From positions 1 to 49,820 of the forward strand of contig CAZSCF010000003.1 in NCBI GenBank assembly GCA_964605365.1: a stretch of 49,820 nucleotides of DNA. The letters run 5' to 3'. Source of the DNA: CAZSCF01 sp964605365. GTDB taxonomy: Bacteria > Patescibacteriota > Minisyncoccia > Moranbacterales > UBA2206. The notes under the pieces are model-generated. The model did not search any database. It was not told where the DNA came from and saw only the letters and a list, made by a program, of their open reading frames with translations. The position numbers were made by a program, and so were the translations under genes. This document shows positions 16,452-23,994 of the stretch, piece after piece. Position 1 is the stretch's first letter, and each line of letters starts with the position of its first letter.

Positions 16452-16832
16452 ATGAAGATTACGAAAAAAGAAGTAACTTATCTCTTGGTTTCTTTGCTTG
16501 TCGTTTTTATTGTAGGCACAATTCTTATTTCATTGAGCTGGATGAGCTGGAATCCTGTAACAAAAAAAGAGCAAGAAAAATTTGCAAGAGAAATGGAGGA
16601 GGAAGATATCATATTTTTTTTCAAGGAAGGGGGGATATACTCGATGAAAATAATCACGGTATTTCCCCAAAAAATACCAATGGCCTGGCTGGTCAGGACG
16701 ACAGCGCAGTCGGAAAAAGGACATATTTTCAGAAAATATTCTTTGTGGTTCGAGGATCCATATTTAATCGAATCGCGACTGAGAGAAGCTGAAAAGATTC
16801 GGCCGGTTGGCGGTCAAAAAACTTACATATAA
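16452..16832 (+). CDS. membrane-anchored protein of unknown function with a strong ribosome-binding site
   Basis: A 126-residue protein that I do not recognise. It has one N-terminal membrane helix (about residues 8-30, VTYLLVSLLVVFIVGTILISL) followed by an acidic-basic segment (KKEQEKFAREMEEEDI) and a mixed alpha/beta domain to the end (KIITVFPQKIPMAWLVRTTAQSE). It stands alone between a predicted promoter and a bidirectional terminator, so it is monocistronic. AGGAGGAGG is 2 bp upstream of the ATG at 16452, which is closer than the normal spacing for its last GGAGG but fits its first part. This is one of only two strong Shine-Dalgarno sites in the window, which suggests high expression. Confidence 0.72.
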   Translation: MKITKKEVTYLLVSLLVVFIVGTILISLSWMSWNPVTKKEQEKFAREMEEEDIIFFFKEGGIYSMKIITVFPQKIPMAWLVRTTAQSEKGHIFRKYSLWFEDPYLIESRLREAEKIRPVGGQKTYI

Positions 16833-16836
16833 AACC

Positions 16837-16863
16837 AAGGGGCTATGTGAAATGGCCCCTTTT
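16837..16863. terminator. bidirectional rho-independent terminator
   Basis: AAGGGGC (16837-16843) pairs with GCCCCTT (16855-16861), with T-runs on both strands (TTTT at 16860-16863 and AAAA at 16831-16834). It would end the 126-aa gene on the plus strand and the tRNA-Thr transcript on the minus strand. Confidence 0.75.
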
Positions 16864-16920
16864 AAAATTTCAAGTATAAATATGCTTTAGATATCCCAAA
16901 TTTTTGAAGACATTAATTTG

Positions 16921-16992
16921 AGCCGAAGAGAGGAATTGAACCTCCAACCTATGGTTTACGATACCATTGCTCTGCCATTGAGCTACTTCGGC
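16921..16992 (-). tRNA. trnT: tRNA-Thr (anticodon CGT)
   Basis: On the minus strand, acceptor GCCGAAG (16986-16992) pairs with CTTCGGC (16922-16928). The D arm is GCTC/GAGC and the anticodon stem is ATGGT/ACCAT with loop ATCGTAA, so the anticodon is CGT and reads ACG. The T arm is GGAGG-TTCAATT-CCTCT. The total is 72 nt. The discriminator is U and the 3' CCA is not encoded, so CCA must be added by a nucleotidyltransferase. It is the only RNA gene on the minus strand here. Confidence 0.93.
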
Positions 16993-17130
16993 ATGTATAA
17001 ATAGTGTGGGATACTGTCGGACTTTATCTGCCTTTGGCGGAAACTGAGTCAAGGCGACAATAATTATATCATAAGATAAAAGTAATAAATTTTCAACCAT
17101 ACGTCATCAATTTAAGTTAAATTTGCCATA

Positions 17131-17159
17131 TTGACAAAAGGGCTAAAAAGATATATCAT
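17131..17159 (+). promoter_or_regulatory. predicted khpA promoter
   Basis: TTGACA (17131-17136), 17-bp spacer, TATCAT (17154-17159). Its transcript would start near 17166 and give a leader of about 118 nt before khpA, unusually long for this window. Confidence 0.6.
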
Positions 17160-17172
17160 AAAAATAAAGAAG

Positions 17173-17259
17173 ATGAGGCTTGCTTTAAGCCTTAGCGGTT
17201 TAATAGCAAAAGAAGGAAAAATGGTAGGTCGAACTTCTGAAAAATCCTCTCTACTTTAG
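17173..17259 (+). other. khpA leader region with two hairpins and a possible 28-codon upstream frame
   Basis: The leader includes AGGCTT-GCTTT-AAGCCT (17176-17192) and CTCTA-CTT-TAGAG (17249-17261). A 28-codon frame runs from ATG 17173 to TAG 17259; its product would be basic and Ser/Leu-rich, and it has no Shine-Dalgarno and no family that I know. I cannot decide between a structured regulatory leader, a leader peptide or chance. It is listed because the promoter and the length suggest transcription. Confidence 0.3.
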
Positions 17260-17283
17260 AGTGTAATAAATTGAAATACGAAA

Positions 17284-17595
17284 ATGACTGAAAACACAAC
17301 AGACAGAGATTTTGTCGAATATGTTATTAAACAAATCGTCAGCAATCCAGATGCCGTGAAGGTTGAAAGAAAAATTGACGAAATGGGCGTTCTTATTACT
17401 TTGGACGTTGATCCAAAGGATATGGGAATGGTTATTGGTCGAGAAGGCGCAACTGCCAAGGCTTTGAGAACTTTGCTTCGAATCATTGGAGCCAAGAACA
17501 ATGCCAGAGTTAATTTAAAGATTAACGAACCGGCAGGATCGGAAAATGCACCAAGAGAACAGAGATCAATTGATGATGTCGTCGGAAGTTTATAG
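17284..17595 (+). CDS. khpA: KH-domain RNA-binding protein KhpA
   Basis: A 103-residue protein with a single type II KH domain. The GXXG loop is in MGMVIGREGATAKALRTLL (about residues 50-68), followed by the conserved IGAKNNARVNLKINEP. KhpA binds RNA, usually with KhpB, and affects small-RNA function and cell-wall elongation. The N-terminal half (VEYVIKQIVSNPDAVKVERKIDE) is standard, and a tail of about 15 polar residues extends beyond the KH fold. In many bacteria khpA lies between rpsP and trmD; here rpsP is absent, and a terminator separates khpA from trmD. Confidence 0.92.
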   Translation: MTENTTDRDFVEYVIKQIVSNPDAVKVERKIDEMGVLITLDVDPKDMGMVIGREGATAKALRTLLRIIGAKNNARVNLKINEPAGSENAPREQRSIDDVVGSL

Positions 17596-17643
17596 TTTGA
17601 AATCAGAATTCTTTCCTGTCTAAATGAGAAAGAATTTTTCAGC

Positions 17644-17671
17644 AAAAAAGCCACAAAAGGCTTTTTTGTTT
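17644..17671 (+). terminator. rho-independent terminator after khpA
   Basis: AAAAAAGCC (17644-17652) pairs with GGCTTTTTT (17659-17667) around the loop ACAAAA, followed by GTTTTT. It isolates khpA from trmD. Confidence 0.8.
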
Positions 17672-17686
17672 TTGTATTTTTCGTGG

Positions 17687-17692
17687 TATTAT
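17687..17692 (+). promoter_or_regulatory. possible -10 box of trmD (leaderless)
   Basis: TATTAT lies 7 bp before the trmD ATG at 17700, downstream of a terminator, so a new promoter is needed here. No good -35 is present and there is no Shine-Dalgarno; transcription would begin on or next to the start codon. Confidence 0.4.
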
Positions 17693-17699
17693 TAAATAA

Positions 17700-18377
17700 A
17701 TGAAATTTGACATTATAACTATTTTTCCTGACATATTTATCTCGTATTTTGGCGAGAGTATTTTGAAGAGGGCGCAAAAAAACAAACTTATTGAAATTGA
17801 AACGCATGACTTGCGAAAATGGACAAACGATAAACATAAAACAGTTGATGACACGCCCTATGGAGGCGGTCCCGGAATGATATTGAAAGTTGAGCCTGTA
17901 TATAAATCCGTAAGGTTTGTAAAAACGAAGGCTAAAGATTCTAAAACAAGAATTGTTTTGTTTTCTGCCAAAGGCAAACAATTTACCCAAGAAGATGCTG
18001 TGCGACTTAGCAAGTACGATCGATTGATTATGATTTGCGGGAGATATGAAGGAGTCGACGAAAGAGTGGCCAAACATATCGCTGATGAAGAGATTTCAAT
18101 TGGAAATTATGTTTTAACAGGAGGAGAAATTCCGGCAATGATTTTAGTAGATGCAATTTCCAGATTAATTCCGGGTGTTTTGGGCAATGAAGAGTCGGCC
18201 AAAGACGAAAGTTTTTCAAAGAAGGATACCAGCCAAAAGTCGCAAGCAAGCTATTTGGAACATCCCCAATACACGAAGCCTGAAAATTTTCAAGGTTGGA
18301 TAGTTCCTGCAGTTTTAAGAAGCGGAAATCATAAAAAAATAGAAGAGTGGAAAAATAAACATTCAGTAAAATATTAG
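17700..18377 (+). CDS. trmD: tRNA (guanine-N1-)-methyltransferase
   Basis: A 225-residue SPOUT enzyme that methylates G37 of tRNAs that have G36, using S-adenosylmethionine, and prevents +1 frameshifting. Visible family segments are FDIITIFPDIFISYFGESIL (residues 2-21), DDTPYGGGPGMILKVEPVY (about 50-68) and ICGRYEGVDERVAKHIADEE (about 109-128). SIGNYVLTGGEIPAMILVDAISRLIPGVLGN carries the knot, and HPQYTKPENFQGWIVPAVLRSGNH follows. A polar insert follows the knot (ESAKDESFSKKDTSQKSQ), which varies in the family. It precedes ftsW by 8 bp. Confidence 0.96.
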   Translation: MKFDIITIFPDIFISYFGESILKRAQKNKLIEIETHDLRKWTNDKHKTVDDTPYGGGPGMILKVEPVYKSVRFVKTKAKDSKTRIVLFSAKGKQFTQEDAVRLSKYDRLIMICGRYEGVDERVAKHIADEEISIGNYVLTGGEIPAMILVDAISRLIPGVLGNEESAKDESFSKKDTSQKSQASYLEHPQYTKPENFQGWIVPAVLRSGNHKKIEEWKNKHSVKY

Positions 18378-18385
18378 ATATTTTT

Positions 18386-19504
18386 ATGCGAGAAAGTTTT
18401 CGGGAAACAGAAAAAAAATCAGACAGGACTTTCTTTTATGTCGTGTTAGCGCTGCTTGTTTTTGGTTTGGTTATGATTGCTTCGGCTGGTATTTCATATT
18501 CAAAAACCAGATTTGGCGATGAGTACTTTTTTTTCAAGAGACAATTGCTTTATGGTTTTTTGCCCGGACTTGCAATTCTTTATATCACGCAAAAGATAAA
18601 TTATCATTTTTGGAAAAAGTTTTCTTTTATTATGTTTGCAGTTAGTATAGTTTTTTTGATTTTGGTTTTTGTGCCCGGTTTCGGTTCAAAAATTTATGGA
18701 GCCAGTCGCTGGGTGCAATTCGGGACTTTTTCTTTCCAGCCATCTGAAATGCTGAAGTTTTCTTTGATAATTTATCTGGCTGCCTGGCTTGAGACGCAAA
18801 GAGAGAAAGTGGCTGATTTTTTTGACGGGCTTGTTCCTTTCTTGTCTATCGTGGCATTTGTAAGTTTTTTGCTTATAAAACAGCCTGATATGGGCACTTT
18901 AGGTGTAACAATTTTTATTGCCATGTCGATATTTTTTGTTTCAGGATCTAAGATTTCTCACATGTTTTTCATAGGGGTAACCGGGATTATGGCCTTTTTT
19001 GCTTTAATAAAATTAGAATCCTACCGAATGGATAGGTTTTTAGTTTTTCTCCATCCGGAACTTGATCCGCGAGGAATTGGCTACCAAATTAATCAGGCGC
19101 TTCTGGCTATCGGTTCAGGCGGAGTTTTTGGTTTGGGTTTAGGGCACAGTATGCAAAAATTTAATTATCTGCCCGAGCCTGTGGGAGATTCAATTTTTGC
19201 TATAATAGGAGAAGAAACTGGTTTTTTAGGTGCGATTATTTTGATTTTTTTGTTTGTTGTTTTGGCTATGAGAGGACTTAAAATTGCCAAACAGGCTCCG
19301 GATTGCTTTGGTAAGCTGGTGGCGGTTGGAGCTGTTTCCTGGTTAACTTTTCAGGCGTTCATAAATATTTCAGCTGTTTCCGGACTCATTCCCTTAACGG
19401 GCATTTCTCTTCCATTTATAAGTTATGGCGGAACCTCGATTGTTTTTTTGATGGCAGCAGTTGGAGTGGTTTTAAATATCTCGAAATATGCGGAAAAACA
19501 TTGA
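18386..19504 (+). CDS. ftsW: FtsW-type peptidoglycan glycosyltransferase (SEDS family)
   Basis: A 372-residue polytopic membrane protein with about ten helices. SEDS signatures are GASRWVQFGTFSFQPSEMLKFSLI (about residues 110-133), IKQPDMGTLGVTIFIAMSIFF, the catalytic-region segment DPRGIGYQINQALLAIGSGG, and YLPEPVGDSIFAIIGEETGF. The last helices are in VSGLIPLTGISLPFISYGGTS. FtsW polymerises lipid II at the septum with a class B PBP. RodA is the alternative; the position before murG, murC and murB as in the dcw cluster, and the C-terminal ISYGGTS stretch, favour FtsW. Confidence 0.9.
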   Translation: MRESFRETEKKSDRTFFYVVLALLVFGLVMIASAGISYSKTRFGDEYFFFKRQLLYGFLPGLAILYITQKINYHFWKKFSFIMFAVSIVFLILVFVPGFGSKIYGASRWVQFGTFSFQPSEMLKFSLIIYLAAWLETQREKVADFFDGLVPFLSIVAFVSFLLIKQPDMGTLGVTIFIAMSIFFVSGSKISHMFFIGVTGIMAFFALIKLESYRMDRFLVFLHPELDPRGIGYQINQALLAIGSGGVFGLGLGHSMQKFNYLPEPVGDSIFAIIGEETGFLGAIILIFLFVVLAMRGLKIAKQAPDCFGKLVAVGAVSWLTFQAFINISAVSGLIPLTGISLPFISYGGTSIVFLMAAVGVVLNISKYAEKH

Positions 19505-19630
19505 TTGCGGATTTTTTGGCAATAATAAATTTTTGCAAATAAAAAAAGTATAAATTATTTGATATAAAAATTAAGCATTAATAAAATCCCTGTTAATGGC
19601 AAAAGCCAAAAATGGCAGGGGAGCAATGAT

Positions 19631-20734
19631 ATGCGAATAGTTTTGACAAGCGGAGGAACAGGAGGGCACCTCTTTCCTTTAGTAGCCGTGGCCAAAAAAA
19701 TAAAAGAAAAACAACCGGAGGCGGAGCTTATTTTTATCGGACCGAAAGGAGCGCTGGAAAAATCTCTAATGGAGGAAAATAATATTCCGGTTAATAAAAT
19801 TTTGGTTGGAAAATTTAGAAGATATTTTTCTTTTTTGAATTTTGTGGATGTTTTTAAGGTTCCCATTGGATTTTTTCAATCGCTTTGGTATCTTTTAAAA
19901 TATATGCCGGATGTGATTTTTTCCAAGGGCGGATATGCGTCATTGCCGGTAGTTATAGTCGGGTGGGTTTATCAAATTCCTATTTTGGTTCATGAATCCG
20001 ATAGCGTTCCTGGAAAAACCAATGAAATTTTAGGCAAATTGGCCAATCGTGTGGCTATTTCCTATCCTCAAGCGGAAAACTATTTTTCTCCCGAAAAAGC
20101 GGTTTTAACCGGAAATCCTTTAAGGTCTGAAATTAATCAAGGAGATCCGCAAAAAATCAGAAAACAATTTTCTTTGGTCGAATCAAAAAAAATTATTTTT
20201 ATTTGGGGCGGATCACAAGGTTCCGATCTGATTAATTCGAAAATAATAAATATCTTACCGGAACTTTTAAAAAAATATCAAATCATCCATCAAACGGGAA
20301 AAAATAATTTTGAAAAAGTTAAAATAAAAGCGGGAGAAATGGGAATAAAAGAAGGAAGGGATGGATATTGTGCAATTCCTTTTGTCGAAGAGGATATTTT
20401 AAAGGACGTTTTGGCTGCAGCTGATTTGATTATATCTCGGGCTGGAGCCAATTCTCTTTCTGAAATTGCGGCCAACAAAAAACCGGCTATTGTTATACCG
20501 CTCAAGAATTCAGCCAATGATCACCAAAGGAAAAATGCATATTATTTGGCTCAGGCTGGCAGCTGTCTTGTTTTAGAAGAGGATAATCTGGGAGAAAACT
20601 TGTTTATGAGTCGCATTGATGAAGTATTAAATAATCGGGATTTGCAGGAAAAATTTTCCAGAAATATACAAAATTTTTATCATCCGGATGCAGCGGAAAA
20701 AATAGCTGATGGAATTTTAGAAATGGCAAATTAA
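19631..20734 (+). CDS. murG: UDP-N-acetylglucosamine--N-acetylmuramyl-(pentapeptide) pyrophosphoryl-undecaprenol N-acetylglucosamine transferase
   Basis: A 367-residue GT28 enzyme that makes lipid II from lipid I at the inner face of the membrane. Seen are the N-terminal LTSGGTGGHLFPLVAVAKKI (residues 4-23), the HESDSVPGKTNEILGKLANRVAISYP acceptor-side region (about 120-145), and GGSQGSDLINSKI (about 194-206). The UDP-GlcNAc site is SRAGANSLSEIAANKKPAIVIPLKNSANDHQRKNAYYL. A weak purine-rich AGGGGAG is 8 bp upstream. The 126-bp gap before it is AT-rich with no clear promoter. Confidence 0.96.
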   Translation: MRIVLTSGGTGGHLFPLVAVAKKIKEKQPEAELIFIGPKGALEKSLMEENNIPVNKILVGKFRRYFSFLNFVDVFKVPIGFFQSLWYLLKYMPDVIFSKGGYASLPVVIVGWVYQIPILVHESDSVPGKTNEILGKLANRVAISYPQAENYFSPEKAVLTGNPLRSEINQGDPQKIRKQFSLVESKKIIFIWGGSQGSDLINSKIINILPELLKKYQIIHQTGKNNFEKVKIKAGEMGIKEGRDGYCAIPFVEEDILKDVLAAADLIISRAGANSLSEIAANKKPAIVIPLKNSANDHQRKNAYYLAQAGSCLVLEEDNLGENLFMSRIDEVLNNRDLQEKFSRNIQNFYHPDAAEKIADGILEMAN

Positions 20735-20761
20735 AATTAATTCGAGTTGTTAATATTATTT

Positions 20762-22159
20762 ATGGTCGTAAATTTTAGCAGCATCAAAAAAGCTTATGTT
20801 ATCGGAATAAAAGGTTCTGGCGTAGTTGCAATTGTTGAAATGTTGGTTTTAATGGGAGTTGAGATTACAGGCTCTGATACGAAGGAAAAATTTTTTACAG
20901 ACGATATTCTGAAAAAATTGGGCGTAAAATATTTTGAAAATTTCTCCGCGAAAAACATTCCTGAAAAGGTTGATTTGGTTATTTACTCTACAGCTTACAA
21001 TTCGGAAAACAACCCCGAATTTCAGGAGGCGCAGAAAAGAGGCTTGCCGATGATAAGTTATCCGGAGATTGTAGCGGAGTTTTTCAATCAAAAATATGGC
21101 ATTGCTGTTTGTGGTACGCATGGAAAAACGACTACTTCAGCTATGCTGGGAGAAGTTTTACGAGGTTGCGGAACTGAACCAAGTGCGGTAATCGGCGGAA
21201 AGGTTAAAAACTGGAATTCAAATGCGCTACTCGGCAAAGGAGAATTTTTTGTAATTGAAGCGGATGAATTTCAAAATAAATTAAAGATGTATAATCCCAA
21301 AGCAGTGATCCTTACAAGTCTCGACTGGGATCATCCCGATACTTTTGCGAATTTTATTCTTTACAAAAAAGCTTTTGCGAATTTTGTTTCAAAGATTTCC
21401 AAGGCCGGTTTTTTGATGGCTTGGGGGGATAGTGTGGATACCTTGGAAGTTTCTAAAAATGCCAATTGTGAAATTATAACCTATGGTTTTAATGAAGATT
21501 GCGATGTGCGAGTCGCGGAATATAGATCAAGAAAGGGAAATGACTTTCCGATTCAAGATTTTGAAATTATATATAAAAATGAAAGTCTGGGTAGATTTCA
21601 AATTCAACTGGCTGGCAAACATAATGTTTTGAATGCTGTGGCGGTTATTGCTACTTGTCATAAACTTAATCTGAATAGAGAAAAAATAAAAGAGAGTCTT
21701 AAAAATTTTCAAGGAACGGTCAGACGGTTTGAATTTATCGGAAAAAGCAAACAGGGAGCGCTACTTTTTGATGATTACGGTCATCACCCGGAAGAGATAA
21801 AAGTTACATTAAAAGCAGTTAAAGAGATTTATCCGGAAAAAAATCTAATTGTTATTTTTCATCCACATTCATATTCGCGAACCGAAGCGCTATTGCAGGA
21901 ATTTGCGCAAAGTTTCGATATGGCTAACAGGGTTATCATATTGGATATTTACGGTTCGGCCAGGGAATATTCCGGAAAAGTTTCTTCCAAAAACCTGGTT
22001 GATTTGATTAATAAATACAACCACGAAAAAGCCGAACATATTCCAACTATTGAGGATGTCGTCGATGATTTGGTTGATAAAATCAGAGAAAACGACATTG
22101 TTTTTTCTATCGGTGCCGGAAATAATTGGGAAATAGTGGAAAAATTAAAAAAAGAATGA
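20762..22159 (+). CDS. murC: UDP-N-acetylmuramate--L-alanine ligase
   Basis: A 465-residue Mur ligase adding L-Ala to UDP-MurNAc with ATP. I place the start at ATG 20762 (MVVNFSSIKKAYVIG), because the frame from TTG 20747 adds only five hydrophobic residues. The N-terminal UDP-binding segment is GIKGSGVVAIVEMLVLMG, the ATP P-loop is VCGTHGKTTTSAML (about residues 118-131), the EADEF segment is near 166, and the C-terminal DDYGHHPEEIK and FHPHSYSRTEAL are typical. Mpl-type ligases are the main alternative; synteny with murG and murB favours MurC. murB follows after 7 bp. Confidence 0.93.
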   Translation: MVVNFSSIKKAYVIGIKGSGVVAIVEMLVLMGVEITGSDTKEKFFTDDILKKLGVKYFENFSAKNIPEKVDLVIYSTAYNSENNPEFQEAQKRGLPMISYPEIVAEFFNQKYGIAVCGTHGKTTTSAMLGEVLRGCGTEPSAVIGGKVKNWNSNALLGKGEFFVIEADEFQNKLKMYNPKAVILTSLDWDHPDTFANFILYKKAFANFVSKISKAGFLMAWGDSVDTLEVSKNANCEIITYGFNEDCDVRVAEYRSRKGNDFPIQDFEIIYKNESLGRFQIQLAGKHNVLNAVAVIATCHKLNLNREKIKESLKNFQGTVRRFEFIGKSKQGALLFDDYGHHPEEIKVTLKAVKEIYPEKNLIVIFHPHSYSRTEALLQEFAQSFDMANRVIILDIYGSAREYSGKVSSKNLVDLINKYNHEKAEHIPTIEDVVDDLVDKIRENDIVFSIGAGNNWEIVEKLKKE

Positions 22160-22166
22160 AATCATC

Positions 22167-23093
22167 ATGATTAATATTAAGGAAAATGAAATATTAGCTC
22201 CTTATACGTCTTTTAAAATCGGGGGACCAGCCAAATATTTTACGGAAGTTGAAAGCGAGGAAGATCTGAAAGAAGCGCTAAAATATGCCATGCAAAATAA
22301 ATTGGATTTTTTTGTTTTGGGCGGAGGTAGTAATGTTTTGGTAAACGATCAGGGATTCAATGGTCTGGTTATTCGTTTTCAAAATGCTGGTTGTCAATTT
22401 AATGATACAAAAATAAAATGTGGTGCCGGAATATTCCTTTCAAAATTGGTTGGGCTGACAGCGGAAAATTCTTTGACTGGATTTGAGTGGGCAGCTGGTA
22501 TTCCGGGAACGTTAGGTGGCGCTATACGAGGCAATGCCGGAGCTTTTGACGGTGATATGCAAAGCTTGATTGAAGAGGTCAGAGTCCTAAAGGATAATTT
22601 GGAACTTGAAAACTTTACGGCTGAGGAATGTAAGTTTAGATATCGAAGCAGTATTTTTAAGAATGAAAATAATTCGATTATTATTTCGGCAATTTTGAAA
22701 TTAAAAAAGGGCGACAGCATGAAAATTCAAAAAAAAATCAATGAAATTATTGAAAAAAGAAGCGAGTTGCATCCGCAAGGAATTGCTAGTGCCGGATCTT
22801 TTTTTATTAATCCGATCGTAAACGACTCCAAACTTTTGGAAAAATTCGAAAAAGACAGCGGCAAAAGATTTGCGAATGGTATGATTCCAGCCGGATGGTT
22901 GATTCAGGAAGCCGGTTTAACCGGCAAAAAAATAGGCGGAGCAATGGTTAGCGAAAAACATTCAAATTTTATCGTAAACACTGGCAACGCTAAGGCCGAA
23001 GATGTTATAATATTAATGGGTCTCATCAAACAAAAGGTCAGATCAAAATTTGGAATACAGCTTGCAGAAGAAGTGAGATTTTTGGGCTTTTAA
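22167..23093 (+). CDS. murB: UDP-N-acetylenolpyruvoylglucosamine reductase
   Basis: A 308-residue FAD enzyme that reduces the enolpyruvyl group with NADPH to make UDP-MurNAc. FAD-binding segments are YTSFKIGGPAKYF (about residues 12-24), FVLGGGSNVLVNDQGFNGLVI (about 49-69) and AAGIPGTLGGAIRGNAGAF (about 110-128). The catalytic serine is in GSFFINP (about 210), and PAGWLIQEAGLTGKKIGGAMVSEKHSNFIVN and the terminal EEVRFLG with the proton-donor Glu are present. This is the type IIa-like form, close in length to Gram-positive MurB. Confidence 0.95.
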   Translation: MINIKENEILAPYTSFKIGGPAKYFTEVESEEDLKEALKYAMQNKLDFFVLGGGSNVLVNDQGFNGLVIRFQNAGCQFNDTKIKCGAGIFLSKLVGLTAENSLTGFEWAAGIPGTLGGAIRGNAGAFDGDMQSLIEEVRVLKDNLELENFTAEECKFRYRSSIFKNENNSIIISAILKLKKGDSMKIQKKINEIIEKRSELHPQGIASAGSFFINPIVNDSKLLEKFEKDSGKRFANGMIPAGWLIQEAGLTGKKIGGAMVSEKHSNFIVNTGNAKAEDVIILMGLIKQKVRSKFGIQLAEEVRFLGF

Positions 23094-23111
23094 TAATTTA
23101 ATAAAAAATTT

Positions 23112-23474
23112 ATGACCGCAAAAAACAAAATCAGGTTTCTGTTTAAAGGGGTTAAGATTGATAATCGGACTGAAAAATATATCGAAAAAAGATTGATCTC
23201 TGCGGGTAAATTATTAAGAAATATTCTTACCGAAGAAGTCGAAATTGATTTGGATAAAAAAGGAAAATTTCGAGTTGAGGTAATGATTAAGACGCCTTAT
23301 CGACTTTATCGTTCCGAAGAGACAACCGAAAGCATCGAAGGTTCAATGGACGTTGTTGTAAATGAGTTAAAAATGCAGATCAAAAAAAATTTAGAAAAAG
23401 CCAGAACAATAAAAAAGAGAGGGCAGATTTCAATTAAGAAAGGGATTGTTATAAACAAGGATGCGAGATTTTAA
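23112..23474 (+). CDS. hpf: ribosome hibernation-promoting factor / S30AE-family protein
   Basis: A 120-residue protein with the S30AE fold: FLFKGVKIDNRTEKYIEKRLISAGKLL (about residues 9-35) as the first strand-helix and VEVMIKTPYRLYRSEETTESIEGSMDVVVNELKMQIKKNLEK (about 57-98) as the remaining strands and helix. It is expected to bind in the 30S decoding channel and silence ribosomes under stress. It is the short form, without the C-terminal dimerisation domain of long HPF. A basic tail follows. A DUF333 gene is 12 bp downstream. Confidence 0.82.
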   Translation: MTAKNKIRFLFKGVKIDNRTEKYIEKRLISAGKLLRNILTEEVEIDLDKKGKFRVEVMIKTPYRLYRSEETTESIEGSMDVVVNELKMQIKKNLEKARTIKKRGQISIKKGIVINKDARF

Positions 23475-23486
23475 AAAAAACAAGAA

Positions 23487-23819
23487 ATGAATAAAAAAAT
23501 AACAATATCTAATGATTTTGCAATTGCAATCGTCATAATAATTGTATTTATTTTGGGATATTCTTTTTGGTTGGGCAGTAAATATGAAGATTATAAGATT
23601 GTCAATCCGCATATTCATATAAAAAAATTTAACGAAATAAGAAATTTACGTGACGAAAAAAATCAAATGGCCAATCCAGCGTCAGTTTATTGTATTGAAA
23701 AAAGGGGAAAGTTGGAGATAAAAACCGTCGAAAATGGAGATCAGACGGGATATTGCAAATTTGATAATGGAAAAGAATGTGAAGAATGGGCGTTTTTTAG
23801 GGGGGAATGTAAAAAATAG
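23487..23819 (+). CDS. membrane-anchored DUF333-domain protein
   Basis: A 110-residue protein with one N-terminal membrane helix (about residues 12-30, AIAIVIIIVFILGYSFWLG) and a C-terminal DUF333 domain. The domain shows as NPASVYCIEKRGKLEIKTVE and GYCKFDNGKECEEWAFFRGEC (about 62-108). It holds four cysteines that are probably two disulfides outside the cell. DUF333 proteins have no proven function; the old name haemolysin-like is not supported. A terminator follows, ending the operon that runs from trmD. Confidence 0.85.
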   Translation: MNKKITISNDFAIAIVIIIVFILGYSFWLGSKYEDYKIVNPHIHIKKFNEIRNLRDEKNQMANPASVYCIEKRGKLEIKTVENGDQTGYCKFDNGKECEEWAFFRGECKK

Positions 23820-23861
23820 CCGAAATTTAAAACCATTTGTGCTGGACACTATGAGATAAAT

Positions 23862-23884
23862 AAAACAGCCCGGGGCTGTTTTTA
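23862..23884 (+). terminator. rho-independent terminator before secA
   Basis: AAACAGCCC (23862-23870) pairs with GGGCTGTTT around a tight CCGG centre (about 23870-23881), then T-run to 23883. It separates the mur operon from secA. Confidence 0.75.
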
Positions 23885-23994
23885 AATAAAAAAGCATGAT
23901 ATTAATATGAAATTTATTTTTCAAGGAGCTATCTGATGGGGTGGACATAAGAAAATTTTTTTTGTAGAATAGAAAGGCTTAAATATTAAGAAAT

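Noticed and set aside
16870..17100. 76-codon minus-strand frame
   Set aside because: It covers the tRNA-Thr gene; translation through a tRNA is not a gene.
17173..17259. tRNA, SRP RNA or 6S RNA in the khpA leader
   Set aside because: No cloverleaf, no GGAAG/GCAGC-type SRP loop and not enough length or bulge structure for 6S RNA.
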